Positions 53,513-62,410 of a stretch of DNA of 64,000 bases are shown piece after piece. The stretch spans positions 3,260,182 to 3,324,181 of the forward strand of contig NZ_HG428741.1 of the NCBI RefSeq assembly GCF_000380245.2, read 5' to 3'. Each line of letters opens with the position of its first letter. The first letter of the stretch is position 1. The notes under the pieces were generated by a model. That model was given only the letters and a program-made list of their open reading frames with translations, was not told the origin of the DNA and made no database searches. The stretch is from Bacillus massiliigorillae. GTDB lineage: Bacteria > Bacillota > Bacilli > Bacillales > DSM-1321. The translations under genes were made by a program, and so were the position numbers.

Positions 53513-55489
53513 TCAAATTAGTAAACTGCCCGCATAATAAATGATAAGCGCTACTATATACGCTACTACAAATGGATAGAGTGTTGCAAACAATGTCCAC
53601 TTAACTGACTGTGTTTCACGTTTAATAGCCCCCACTGTCGCTAAACATGGCATATACAGAAGTACAAAAGCCATAAACGTATACGCACTTAGTGTAGTGA
53701 AATGTGAACCAATTGTTGTAGATAAAGCTCCTTCACTAACTCCATAAATAATAGCCATAGTAGATACTACAACTTCTTTAGCTAAGAAACCAGAAATGAG
53801 CGATGCACCAGCTTGCCATGTTCCAAAACCAAGAGGAGCGAATAATACACCAAAACCGCCACCAATCATCGCTAAAAAGCTGTCATCCATTTCTACATTC
53901 AATCCGTTAGGCCCTAAATATGATAGTAACCAAATAATAACCGAACCTGCGAAAATAATTGTACCAGCTTTTCTTAAAAAGCCTTTACCTTTTTCCCAAG
54001 TTGAACGCCAAAGCGTCTTAAATTGAGGAACATGATAAGCAGGTAATTCTACGAAAAATACTGTGCTTTCTTTTTTCAAGATAGTCATCGATAGTATCTT
54101 TGTTACAATAAGTGCAATAACAATACCAAGTATATATAAAGAAAAAACAACTAACGATTGATTCTCAGCAAAGAACACGGCACCAAACAATGCATAAACT
54201 GGTAATCTTGCTGAACAACTCATAAATGGAGCTACAAGTATAGTTAAAAGTCTTTCTTTTGGTTGCTCAATCGTTCTCGCAGCCATAACCCCTGGCACAT
54301 TACATCCAAAACTAATAATCATTGGAATGAACGCTTTCCCATTCAAACCGAAAAACTCCATCAAGCGATCCATGACAACTGCAATACGTGCCATATAGCC
54401 GGAGTCTTCTAATAATGAAATGAAAAAGAATAAGACAAAAATTTGTGGAATAAAGACTAATACTCCACCTACTCCAGCAATGATACCATCACAAATTAAA
54501 TCAATAATAAACGATGACGCACCAATGGATGTCAGACCTTGATTAACCGCATCAGTAAAGGTCCCTCCTATAAACCCATCTAATAAGTCAGATAATGGAG
54601 CACCAATCCAAGTAAATGTTGCTTGGAACATGAGATACATTAACCCTAAGAAAATAGGAATACCTAGAATCGGATGCGTTAAAATCTTATCGACATTTTC
54701 TGTCCATTGCCTCTCACCTTGATCTTGTACCATAACTTGTTCTTGTATTCTACTAATATATTTACTTCGCTCATCAGAAATAGCTGTATTCAGTGACTTA
54801 CCAACTTCTTTTTCTAATTCCGAACGAATCGATTTCATTTGTTGGAAATTAGATGACTCATGAAAGTACTCATCCACTGCTTCATTTCCACATAAGAATT
54901 GAATAGCAATCCATCGCTTATGACCCTCAACGCCATCTAACAAAGACTCAATATTAGCAATACCTTTTTCTATTGATTCATTATAAGTTAATGTAAAGTT
55001 TTGTTGATGCCCTACAGCACCCTTTAAGGCTACATAAATACCTTCAAACCCTTTACCAGTACGAGCTACAATTGGTGTTACAGGCACGCCTAATAAGCTC
55101 TGTAATTTATCAATATCAATCGTAATACCTTTCTTCTTCGCCACATCCATCATGTTCAAACAAATGATAACAGGCTTTCCAAGTTCCAAAACCTCAACTG
55201 TTAACTGCATATTACGCTCGAAATTAGATGCATCTAATATATTTAAAATACCTTCCACTTGCTCTTCAAGCAAAAAGGTCGTTACAACGCTTTCATCTTT
55301 AGAGATAGGGTTAAGATCATAAATTCCAGGTAAATCTATAATTTCCTTATTTAACTTCTTTACCTGCCCTACCTTTTTTTCAACAGTTACCCCGCTCCAA
55401 TTTCCTACATACTCATACGAATTGGTGAGCTTGTTAAACAGTGATGTTTTTCCTGTATTGGGGTTACCTATTAATGCAATTCTATTCAT
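53513..55489 (-). CDS. feoB: Ferrous iron transporter FeoB
   Basis: FeoB is the main Fe(II) importer. The 658 residues comprise a G domain (GNPNTGKTS at 8-16, DLPGIYDL, NMMD), a helical GDI-like domain and a membrane domain with two Gate regions (GCNVPGVMAARTI, FMSCSARLPVYALF). Length is typical for Firmicutes. It overlaps feoA by four bases (ATGA), ensuring coupling. A Fur box lies upstream of feoA. Confidence 0.96.
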   Translation of the reverse strand: MNRIALIGNPNTGKTSLFNKLTNSYEYVGNWSGVTVEKKVGQVKKLNKEIIDLPGIYDLNPISKDESVVTTFLLEEQVEGILNILDASNFERNMQLTVEVLELGKPVIICLNMMDVAKKKGITIDIDKLQSLLGVPVTPIVARTGKGFEGIYVALKGAVGHQQNFTLTYNESIEKGIANIESLLDGVEGHKRWIAIQFLCGNEAVDEYFHESSNFQQMKSIRSELEKEVGKSLNTAISDERSKYISRIQEQVMVQDQGERQWTENVDKILTHPILGIPIFLGLMYLMFQATFTWIGAPLSDLLDGFIGGTFTDAVNQGLTSIGASSFIIDLICDGIIAGVGGVLVFIPQIFVLFFFISLLEDSGYMARIAVVMDRLMEFFGLNGKAFIPMIISFGCNVPGVMAARTIEQPKERLLTILVAPFMSCSARLPVYALFGAVFFAENQSLVVFSLYILGIVIALIVTKILSMTILKKESTVFFVELPAYHVPQFKTLWRSTWEKGKGFLRKAGTIIFAGSVIIWLLSYLGPNGLNVEMDDSFLAMIGGGFGVLFAPLGFGTWQAGASLISGFLAKEVVVSTMAIIYGVSEGALSTTIGSHFTTLSAYTFMAFVLLYMPCLATVGAIKRETQSVKWTLFATLYPFVVAYIVALIIYYAGSLLI

Positions 55490-55713
55490 AGTTGCTCTAC
55501 CTCTATGTTCATTAAGTCTTTTTTACGAAGACCCACTTTTTGCCCTTGGCACTCAAGAATGCATGCACCGGAAAACAGTCCCTTTTGCATTAGACAAACT
55601 TGGCAGCCTTCCTTAATTCCAAAGGAGTTTAACCTTTTATATAGAAGGTCATCAACTAGATTGAGATTCTTCACTTTAACTTTTTCTCCCAATTGAGCCG
55701 AATGTAATTTCAT
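55486..55713 (-). CDS. feoA: FeoA, SH3-like partner of FeoB
   Basis: The 75-residue small SH3-fold protein is needed for FeoB activity. Motifs: LNSFGIKEGCQVCL and GQKVGLRKKDLMNIEVE. AGAAGGTAG precedes the ATG. First gene of the operon; the Fur box and TTGACA promoter lie upstream. Confidence 0.93.
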   Translation of the reverse strand: MKLHSAQLGEKVKVKNLNLVDDLLYKRLNSFGIKEGCQVCLMQKGLFSGACILECQGQKVGLRKKDLMNIEVEQL

Positions 55714-55737
55714 AAAATCTACCTTCTCCCTTTTGAT

Positions 55738-55787
55738 TGATAACGATTATCACTCTAAATAAATAGTACCACCTTTTAGAATGTCAA
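55738..55787 (-). promoter_or_regulatory. feoAB promoter with Fur box
   Basis: On the minus strand TTGACA (55787-55782), 16-base spacer, TATTTA (55765-55760). The Fur box TGATAACGATTATCA (55738-55752) has one change from the TGATAATNATTATCA consensus and lies just after the -10, so iron-loaded Fur would block transcription. Confidence 0.88.
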
Positions 55788-55989
55788 ACAATACGAACTG
55801 TATTTAATCTATCATTGTAGATTTTGTATTCACAAATTAGTCAAAACTAATCCTTCTTGTTCCACTACGAACATTCGAGAAAATTCTATTAATTTAGACA
55901 GAATATTTTTTATTTTATACCATTTCTCATGAATATTCTATTAATAATCTAATAACAATTAACTAACATCATATTTCTCACTACAAAAT

Positions 55990-56022
55990 AAAAAACTGGG
56001 AAAAATACATCCCCAGTTTTGG
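55990..56022 (-). terminator. terminator facing the czcD direction
   Basis: AAAACTGGG and CCCAGTTTTTT flank a 10-base loop on the minus strand, then TATTTTG. No minus-strand gene ends nearby except czcD, whose stop is about 365 bases away on the far side of czrA. Confidence 0.75.
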
Positions 56023-56067
56023 TTTAAAAATATTTCAAGTATAATGTTAATAAGGAGGTTGAAGAAC

Positions 56068-56388
56068 TTGAATCCAGACCATCAAATGATTTTTGAGAAA
56101 GAACTTGATGAAGAAACTCTTTTTCTTGTTACGCAAACATTTAAGGCCCTTTCTGATCCAACTCGCTTGCGTATTTTATATCTTTTATTTCAAGGTGAAC
56201 ATTCCGTTAATGAAATAGCAGAAAAATTATCACTTGTTCAATCGACTGTTTCACATCAATTACGATTTTTAAAAAATTTACGACTTGTCAAGTTCCGTCG
56301 AGAGGGAACAACTCTTTTCTATTCACATGACGATGAACATGTGATGAGCATTATTGCCCAAACAATCGACCACTCTAATCATCATTAA
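56068..56388 (+). CDS. czrA: ArsR-family zinc-type repressor (CzrA-like)
   Basis: TTG 56068 lies eight bases after AAGGAGGT, giving 106 residues. The winged helix includes FKALSDPTRLRILYLLF and SLVQSTVSHQLRFLKN. The last helix has D-x-H, then H eleven residues on and H three further, the alpha-5 zinc/cobalt site of CzrA. It should repress czcD until zinc binds. A -10-like TATAAT lies 22-27 bases before the start, implying a very short leader. Its 3' end overlaps czcD by four bases. Confidence 0.88.
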   Translation: MNPDHQMIFEKELDEETLFLVTQTFKALSDPTRLRILYLLFQGEHSVNEIAEKLSLVQSTVSHQLRFLKNLRLVKFRREGTTLFYSHDDEHVMSIIAQTIDHSNHH

Positions 56389-57308
56389 TTACAAGTAAGT
56401 TGGGTGTTTGGGCAACCAACTTCTTCTCTTTCAATCTGAATCGTACTATGCTCGATATGAAAAGCATCTAATAGGAGCTTTTGTACTTGGCGTAGAACTT
56501 CATCATGATTGCCATTGTTCTCAATCTCCAAGTGGCACGATAACATAGGAAGTTCAGAAGTTATTGACCATATATGCAAATCATGTACTCCTATTACATG
56601 TGTTAATCGCTGTAGCTCTTCCTTTACTAAACTTGGATTGATAGCAGCTGGTGCACCTTCCATCAAGATATGAAAGGCATCTTTTGTTACTCTAATACCA
56701 CTAATAATAATGAGAATCGCTACAATAATACTTGCTAATGGGTCTGCCCATCCCCATCCAAAGAAATAGATCAACACAGCGGCTGCAATAGCACCAACTG
56801 AGCCGAGCATATCACCTAGCACATGTAAATAAGCACTGCGAATATTTAAATTTTCTTCTTTATTACCGTTCATCAAAATAAATGCTGCTGCGATATTTAC
56901 TAAAAGCCCAATTACCGAAATTAATAACATACCCATACTTTGAATTTCGGGTGGATGTTGAAAACGTTGAAATGCTTCATAAAAAATATAACCTGATATA
57001 AGAATTAACGTAATTCCGTTTAATGCCGCTGCAATAATTTCAAATCTTCGATAACCAAATGTCTTTTGTTGAGTTGCTTTTTTCTCACCAAGCAAAAGAG
57101 CAACTAGACTTAAACCAAGTGCAGCGGCATCGCTTAGCATATGACCTGCATCAGACAATAAAGCCAAACTATTTGTTAGAAAACCTCCAATTACCTCCAC
57201 AAACATAAATGAGGCAATTAGAAAAAACGCTAACCGTAATGCTTTTTTATTGGATGAATGATGGTGATGATGATCGTGACTATGACTATGACCATGATGA
57301 TGTCCCAT
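56385..57308 (-). CDS. czcD: CDF zinc exporter CzcD
   Basis: The 307-residue cation diffusion facilitator has a histidine-rich N-terminus (residues 3-17), six helices, and the zinc-type sites H56xxxD60 (AGHMLSD) and HxxxD in LHVLGD, then a cytoplasmic domain. It exports Zn(II), Co(II) or Cd(II) in exchange for protons. AAAGGAGGA precedes the ATG. The gene is convergent with czrA and overlaps its end by four bases; the nearest downstream terminator is beyond czrA. Confidence 0.93.
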   Translation of the reverse strand: MGHHHGHSHSHDHHHHHSSNKKALRLAFFLIASFMFVEVIGGFLTNSLALLSDAGHMLSDAAALGLSLVALLLGEKKATQQKTFGYRRFEIIAAALNGITLILISGYIFYEAFQRFQHPPEIQSMGMLLISVIGLLVNIAAAFILMNGNKEENLNIRSAYLHVLGDMLGSVGAIAAAVLIYFFGWGWADPLASIIVAILIIISGIRVTKDAFHILMEGAPAAINPSLVKEELQRLTHVIGVHDLHIWSITSELPMLSCHLEIENNGNHDEVLRQVQKLLLDAFHIEHSTIQIEREEVGCPNTQLTCN

Positions 57309-57329
57309 AATTATTCCTCCTTTATATAT

Positions 57330-57349
57330 GCTTATATGAGTATATGTAC
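57330..57349. promoter_or_regulatory. possible CzrA operator upstream of czcD
   Basis: ATATACT-CATATA-AGCATAT forms an imperfect palindrome (six of seven positions) in the region of the czcD promoter, reminiscent of the 12-2-12 ArsR operators. The match to the published consensus is loose. Confidence 0.4.
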
Positions 57350-57410
57350 ATATATATTATGTTATAGTTTTATCAGAAGTTCAAGTGTTTTAATTTTTAT
57401 TTCTAAATCA

Positions 57411-57446
57411 AAAAAGATTGTCCCTTTTCTAGGACAATCTCTTTTT
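57411..57446 (-). terminator. glpD terminator overlapping its stop
   Basis: AAAGAGATTGTCC in the last glpD codons pairs with GGACAATCTTTTTT downstream of the stop codon. Confidence 0.87.
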
Positions 57447-59096
57447 ATTAGTATGTGTAGCACATTCAATTTCATCCTCTAACTCCTCTACATACCGTTT
57501 CCGTATATTTTCATTCCAGTTATATTTATCAGCCATATATTGAATGACTACCTCTTTCCACTTTTGTACCCACTTTATATGAAAGAGAAGTGCCCCTGTT
57601 CGTCGAAAGAAAAAATCAACAGGTGTAGCGATTCTCTCATGGTTAATTGCATAAGCAAGCTTTCCATATAATTCGTTGCTCATGCTATACTTTACAACCT
57701 CATGTTGATGATTCACTATTAACTGAAAAACTTGAGAAACATTTGAACCATAAACTCTTGTTAATTCGTGTGCCTCCCTTTCAGTAAACCCCATTTGTAT
57801 ACCTGCTTCTATATTTTCCTTCAGAAAAAGTATATAGCCTTGTGATCCACCGACATCTCCACCTGATATTGGGAAATCCACTGTTTGACATTCACTGAAT
57901 AACTTATAGCGCTCTTTACAAAACTGTGAAGCTAAACCATCTACTACTATTTCAGCCATTCTACGATATCCTGTTAATTTTCCTCCTGCGATTGTGATTA
58001 ATCCTGATGGCGATACCCAAACTTCATCTTTACGAGATATTTCAGACGGTTTCTTACCTATTTCATGAATAAGCGGACGGACTCCAGCCCAACTCGATTC
58101 AATATCGTTCAAAGTTAATTGGATACTTGGAAACATCGTATTAGTTGCGCTAATTAAATAGCTTAAATCTTCTAATGTCGCAACAGGGTTTATTTTTTCC
58201 TCGTTATAAAAAGTATCTGTTGTCCCAACGTACGTCTTGTGATTTCTAGGAATAGCAAAAATCATTCTGCCATCTTCAGTATCAAAATAAATCGCTTGTT
58301 TCAATGGAAATCGAGACTGATCAATGACAATATGAACACCCTTTGTTAATTGTAGTGTTTTGCCTAGCTTTGACTGGTCCATTTCACGTAGACGATCTCC
58401 CCAAGGACCTGTTGCATTCACAATTTTTTTTGCTTTTATTTCAAATATCTTTCCAGATAAAGAATCCTTTACCTTAACACCTACAATTCGCTTATTCTCA
58501 TATAAGAACGCTTGAACTTGTAAATAATTCACACAATCAGCACCGTATTCAACTGCTTTCTTAATAACTTCAATTGTAAGCCGAGCGTCATCTGTACGAT
58601 ATTCCACATAAAGCCCACCACCCTTTAATCCTTCCTGCTTCAATAGTGGCTCCTTCTGTAATACTGCCTCTTTCGATAACATCTTTCTACGTTCTTTTTT
58701 ATCAACATTTGCAAGAAAATCATATAACTTCAATCCTAATGACGTCGTGGTAGAACCGAATGTTCCCCCTTCAAAAAAGGGTAATATCATCCATTCAGGA
58801 GAGGTAATATGAGGACCATTCTCATAAACAATTGCACGTTCTTTTCCTACCTCCGCTACTACTTTCACATCTAAATTTTTTAAATATCGTAAGCCTCCAT
58901 GAATTAGCTTTGTAGAACGACTAGAAGTACCTGAAGCAAAATCATGCATTTCACATAGCGCTACATTCATGCCTCTTGTTACAGCATCTAAAGCAATGCC
59001 TGCCCCTGTAATACCACCTCCAATGATTAGTACGTCATATTGCTTACTACTCATTTTCTGCAAATCACTGTCTCGGTTTAAATTTGTGAACGACAT
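57429..59096 (-). CDS. glpD: Aerobic glycerol-3-phosphate dehydrogenase GlpD
   Basis: This FAD-dependent membrane-associated enzyme oxidises glycerol-3-P to dihydroxyacetone-P and feeds electrons to menaquinone. Its 555 residues include the FAD motif DVLIIGGGITGAGIALDA, TSSRSTKLIHGGLRYL and TIAGGKLTGYRRMAE. GGAGG precedes the ATG. It is downstream of glpK, with a terminator hairpin in between that probably serves as a GlpP-controlled antiterminator, as for glpD in B. subtilis. Confidence 0.95.
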   Translation of the reverse strand: MSFTNLNRDSDLQKMSSKQYDVLIIGGGITGAGIALDAVTRGMNVALCEMHDFASGTSSRSTKLIHGGLRYLKNLDVKVVAEVGKERAIVYENGPHITSPEWMILPFFEGGTFGSTTTSLGLKLYDFLANVDKKERRKMLSKEAVLQKEPLLKQEGLKGGGLYVEYRTDDARLTIEVIKKAVEYGADCVNYLQVQAFLYENKRIVGVKVKDSLSGKIFEIKAKKIVNATGPWGDRLREMDQSKLGKTLQLTKGVHIVIDQSRFPLKQAIYFDTEDGRMIFAIPRNHKTYVGTTDTFYNEEKINPVATLEDLSYLISATNTMFPSIQLTLNDIESSWAGVRPLIHEIGKKPSEISRKDEVWVSPSGLITIAGGKLTGYRRMAEIVVDGLASQFCKERYKLFSECQTVDFPISGGDVGGSQGYILFLKENIEAGIQMGFTEREAHELTRVYGSNVSQVFQLIVNHQHEVVKYSMSNELYGKLAYAINHERIATPVDFFFRRTGALLFHIKWVQKWKEVVIQYMADKYNWNENIRKRYVEELEDEIECATHTNKKRLS

Positions 59097-59128
59097 TGTT
59101 CCAAAGCCTCCAATATTTTAATGAAAAA

Positions 59129-59168
59129 AGACCACAAAATTACTTCTAACAAGCAATAATGTGGTCCT
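59129..59168 (-). promoter_or_regulatory. terminator/antiterminator in the glpD leader
   Basis: GGACCACATTATT...AATTTTGTGGTC followed by TTTTTTC on the minus strand between glpK and glpD. In B. subtilis, GlpP bound to glycerol-3-P stops such an inverted repeat from ending transcription. It could also simply end the glpK transcript. Confidence 0.7.
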
Positions 59169-59178
59169 TACTAGTTCA

Positions 59179-60669
59179 TTACTTAAATGCCATTGCTGCC
59201 GCAACAGCCTTCTGCCAGCCACGATATAATTCTTCTCGTTCAGCTTCTGATAAAGTAGCATGATATTCTTGATCTAATTGCCATTTCTCCGCAATACTTT
59301 CAATGCCATCCCAATACCCTACCGCAATACCTGCTAAATAAGCTGCTCCTAAAGCAGTTGTTTCATTTATAACAGGTCTTTCAACTGGGACACCTAGCAT
59401 ATCGCTTTGGAATCGCATTAAGAAATTATTTTTCACCGCTCCACCATCTACACGTAACTTCTTCAATGATATGCCAGAGTCTGCTTCCATCGCACTTAAC
59501 ACATCACGTGTTTGGTAAGCTAGCGATTCCAAAGTAGCTCTAACGAAATGCTCTTTCGATGTGCCACGCGTCAAGCCAAATATTGCCCCGCGAACCTCAC
59601 TATCCCAGTAAGGTGTACCTAAACCAACGAATGCCGGAACAACATATACCCCTTCCGTAGACTCTACTCTACTTGCATACACTTCACTATCCTTTGAATC
59701 TTTCAGCATTCGTAATCCATCACGAAGCCACTGTATAGCAGAACCTGCAACAAAAATACTTCCTTCTAATGCATATTCCACTTTGCCGTTTATTCCCCAG
59801 GCAATAGTCGTTAGTAAGCCATTCTTTGATTTAACTGCTTTATCTCCGGTATTCATTAACATAAAGCAGCCTGTACCATACGTATTCTTTGCCATTCCAT
59901 CTTCAAAACAAGCTTGCCCGAATAGCGCTGCTTGTTGATCGCCAGCAGCACCAGCAATTGGTACTTCTTGACCGAAGAAATGATGACTAACAGTTTTGCC
60001 ATAGATTTCAGAAGACTGTCTTACTTCTGGTAGCATGCATGAAGGAATGTTTAATATCTCTAATAGCTCTTCATCCCATTTCAACTCATATATGTTATAC
60101 ATAAGTGTTCGAGCAGCATTCGAATAATCTGTTACATGTGCTTTTCCACCTGACAGTTTCCATATAAGCCAAGTATCAATTGTTCCAAATAACAAATCTC
60201 CTTTTTCCGCTCTTTCACGAGCACCATCAACATGATCTAAAATCCACTTTAACTTTGTTCCAGAGAAGTATGGGTCAATTAAAAGCCCTGTTTTTTCTCG
60301 AATAGTATCTTCGTATCCTTGCTCCTTTAATTCATTACAAATATCTTGTGTTTGTCTCGATTGCCAAACAATTGCATTATAAACAGGCATCCCTGTATGT
60401 TTATCCCATACAACAGTTGTCTCTCGCTGATTGGTGATACCGATACCTGCAATCTGTGCAGGCTGCACACCAGATTCTGTGAGAACGCTCGCAATAACTG
60501 CTAATATACTTCCCCAAATCTCCTGTGCATTATGCTCAACCCATCCAGGCTCAGGAAAATGTTGAGTGAACTCCCTTTGGGCTATATGTACAATATCCGC
60601 TTTCTTATTAAAAAGAATCGCTCTAGAACTAGTAGTACCTTGATCTAAAGATAGTATATATTTTTCCAT
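59179..60669 (-). CDS. glpK: Glycerol kinase GlpK
   Basis: GlpK phosphorylates glycerol. The 496-residue FGGY kinase has DQGTTSSRAILF, GITNQRETTVVWD and GAAGDQQAALFGQ. HHFFG near residues 229-233 matches the site where HPr phosphorylates and activates GlpK in Firmicutes. AATGGAGGG precedes the ATG. glpF, usually directly upstream, is not here; the upstream neighbour is the divergent yidC2 region. Confidence 0.96.
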   Translation of the reverse strand: MEKYILSLDQGTTSSRAILFNKKADIVHIAQREFTQHFPEPGWVEHNAQEIWGSILAVIASVLTESGVQPAQIAGIGITNQRETTVVWDKHTGMPVYNAIVWQSRQTQDICNELKEQGYEDTIREKTGLLIDPYFSGTKLKWILDHVDGARERAEKGDLLFGTIDTWLIWKLSGGKAHVTDYSNAARTLMYNIYELKWDEELLEILNIPSCMLPEVRQSSEIYGKTVSHHFFGQEVPIAGAAGDQQAALFGQACFEDGMAKNTYGTGCFMLMNTGDKAVKSKNGLLTTIAWGINGKVEYALEGSIFVAGSAIQWLRDGLRMLKDSKDSEVYASRVESTEGVYVVPAFVGLGTPYWDSEVRGAIFGLTRGTSKEHFVRATLESLAYQTRDVLSAMEADSGISLKKLRVDGGAVKNNFLMRFQSDMLGVPVERPVINETTALGAAYLAGIAVGYWDGIESIAEKWQLDQEYHATLSEAEREELYRGWQKAVAAAMAFK

Positions 60670-60886
60670 ATGCTAGTTCCCTCCATTTAATTATTCGCCT
60701 AATAAGAGTAGTATACTATTTTTATTCTAGGTCTCCTCGTAATAGTTTACTTTTCACAAAAATAGATTATTTTGTTTGTTATTCAACGTATGATAAAATA
60801 TATTTAACAAAATAAATTAGCAAACGAAACTTTTTATATTCACATTCGTATCTATAAATACAAACAATTGAAAGGGGGGATACAGT

Positions 60887-61255
60887 ATGCTTGAGTTTTT
60901 CGAGTTAAATGATTTAGCATCCTATTTAACATTTGCAAGTTTAATCGTTCAAGTAACAGCGACTTTTGGATTGTTTTACTTTTTACAGTTTCATTTCAAA
61001 AATCGCACACAAATTCAACCAACACTGTTAAAAAGTGAAGACAGCATTACAACTGAATCTAAGTGCTTGTACAATGTAGTCAATTCATTCGCTCATTGGC
61101 TAGCACTATGTGTAAGGCGTAAAGAATCTCCGGATGAAGATCCATCACATGTTCTTCTTAAAAACAAACTAGTTTTTACAAATCAAGGAGGACAAACATG
61201 GAAAATAAATCAAATAAAGCTGTATCCTTTGCCTTTAAAGGATTTCTTTTACTAA
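60887..61255 (+). CDS. Membrane-anchored ORF overlapping yidC2 (possible MifM-like sensor)
   Basis: A strong AAAGGGGGG site precedes ATG 60887. The 122-residue product has one N-terminal membrane helix (about residues 13-35) and a basic-to-acidic cytoplasmic tail with RRKESPDEDPSHVLLKNKL. The frame runs through the yidC2 ribosome site and ends 58 bases inside yidC2. In B. subtilis, MifM, an upstream membrane peptide that stalls the ribosome, reports failing membrane insertion and induces yidC2. I see the same arrangement but no recognisable MifM arrest sequence. Confidence 0.6.
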   Translation: MLEFFELNDLASYLTFASLIVQVTATFGLFYFLQFHFKNRTQIQPTLLKSEDSITTESKCLYNVVNSFAHWLALCVRRKESPDEDPSHVLLKNKLVFTNQGGQTWKINQIKLYPLPLKDFFY

Positions 61256-62022
61256 TCGGAGTATTCGTTGTAAGTTCAATCTTTGGAGGCGGGCATGCTT
61301 TTGCTGCTTCTGGCGCAGATGCATCACCTGGATTTTTTCATCACTATTTTGTTTCACCATTAGCTTTTGTGTTAAACACAGTAGCTGGTTGGTTTCAAGG
61401 AAGCTATGGTATGTCAATCATTTTAGTAACACTGTTACTACGATTCCTATTGATGCCTTTCATGCTTAAATCAACTAAGCAACAAATGCAAATGAAAGAC
61501 AAAATGGCTGTGATACAACCTGAAATGAAGGTTATTCAAGATAAAATGAAAAAAGCAACAAGCCAAGCAGATAAAGCGAAGTTACAACAAGAAATGATGC
61601 AACTTTATCAAAAGCATAATTTTAACCCACTAGCTTCATTCAGTGGCTGCTTACCGATTCTCATTCAAATGCCAATTTTAATGGGATTCTATTATGCAAT
61701 TAAAAGTTCACCTGAAATGGCTACACATAGTTTCCTTTGGTTCAATCTAGGACAGCCAGATTACATTCTTGCAGCATTAGCAGCAGGTATCTACTTCTTA
61801 CAAGCAAAGGTTTCATTGTCAAACGTACCAGAGGAACAACGTAAACAAATGGCTATCGTTAGTTATATGTCACCAATTATGATGGGATTCATTTCTCTAT
61901 CTGCACCAGCAGCACTTCCATTGTACTGGACAGTTGGTGGATGCTTCCTAATGGTACAAACATTTGTGATTCGTAAACTTTATTACAAAAAACCAGCTGT
62001 ACAAGAAGCGAAAACTTTATAA
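61198..62022 (+). CDS. yidC: Membrane insertase YidC2 (OxaA)
   Basis: The 274-residue YidC/Oxa1/Alb3 insertase has five helices after a signal peptide, with the hydrophilic-groove arginine in VTLLLRFLLMPFMLKS, the K/Q-rich cytoplasmic coiled coil and NPLASFSGCLPILIQMPILMGFYYAI. The signal peptide ends HAFAASGADA with no lipobox cysteine, unlike SpoIIIJ-type lipoprotein YidCs. AGGAGG sits before ATG 61198 within the upstream frame, so its access may depend on translation of that frame. Confidence 0.94.
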   Translation: MENKSNKAVSFAFKGFLLLIGVFVVSSIFGGGHAFAASGADASPGFFHHYFVSPLAFVLNTVAGWFQGSYGMSIILVTLLLRFLLMPFMLKSTKQQMQMKDKMAVIQPEMKVIQDKMKKATSQADKAKLQQEMMQLYQKHNFNPLASFSGCLPILIQMPILMGFYYAIKSSPEMATHSFLWFNLGQPDYILAALAAGIYFLQAKVSLSNVPEEQRKQMAIVSYMSPIMMGFISLSAPAALPLYWTVGGCFLMVQTFVIRKLYYKKPAVQEAKTL

Positions 62023-62023
62023 T

Positions 62024-62208
62024 AAGAAAAACACAAGCGCTTGTTTTGTGACGTATAGATTGGAGCACTTCGACTGAGATAAAGTTAACACGAAAAGGCA
62101 GTAGCCTTTTCGTGTTGACTTATCGTAGGGAGATGTGCGAAATCTACTAATCCCTGGGCGCTGGAGATAGACACCATTCAAAATTATATACATTCTTATC
62201 ATTTAAGA
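62024..62208 (+). repeat. bcr-like interspersed repeat, family A, with tail
   Basis: Starts right after the yidC stop with AATAAGAAAAACACAAGCGC, has GATTGGAGCACTTCGACTGA and GACTTATCGTAGGGA, ends GGCGCTGGAGATAGACACC and then the tail CAAAATTATATACATTCTTATC before the hairpin at 62209. A short AACACGAAAAGGC...GCCTTTTCGTGTT palindrome replaces the centre. Confidence 0.8.
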
Positions 62209-62245
62209 AAAAAGAGGTTGCCCTTTTCATAAGGGCAACCTCTTC
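62209..62245. terminator. hairpin after the repeat
   Basis: AGAGGTTGCCCTT pairs with AAGGGCAACCTCT. A-rich before and only short T content after; on the minus strand it reads into TTTTTTCTT, so it can end either strand's transcripts. Confidence 0.75.
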
Positions 62246-62246
62246 T

Positions 62247-62409
62247 GCTAAGTAGGAGCGTAAAATACCAAGGATAATTTGGTCATCGACCTGTATTAGC
62301 ATATAGTTGGTTATTGGTTACAAGTAAATTTGTAAGTGGTTATTGGTCATTGGTTTATCCAAATCCCCATCACAAAATTGTAAATTTATAAAAGTTTCTC
62401 CTACTTAGC
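62247..62409. repeat. 163-bp element with 12-bp perfect terminal inverted repeats
   Basis: GCTAAGTAGGAG (62247-62258) is the exact inverse of CTCCTACTTAGC (62398-62409). Between them GGTTATTGGT recurs in three near copies (about 62307, 62336 and 62347). No coding sequence. It could be a miniature transposable element or a folded RNA. Confidence 0.5.
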
Positions 62410-62410
62410 C

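Noticed and set aside
57240..57482. Methionine-rich 74-codon ORF antisense to the czcD N-terminus
   Set aside because: Reflects the reverse complement of the histidine codons of CzcD.
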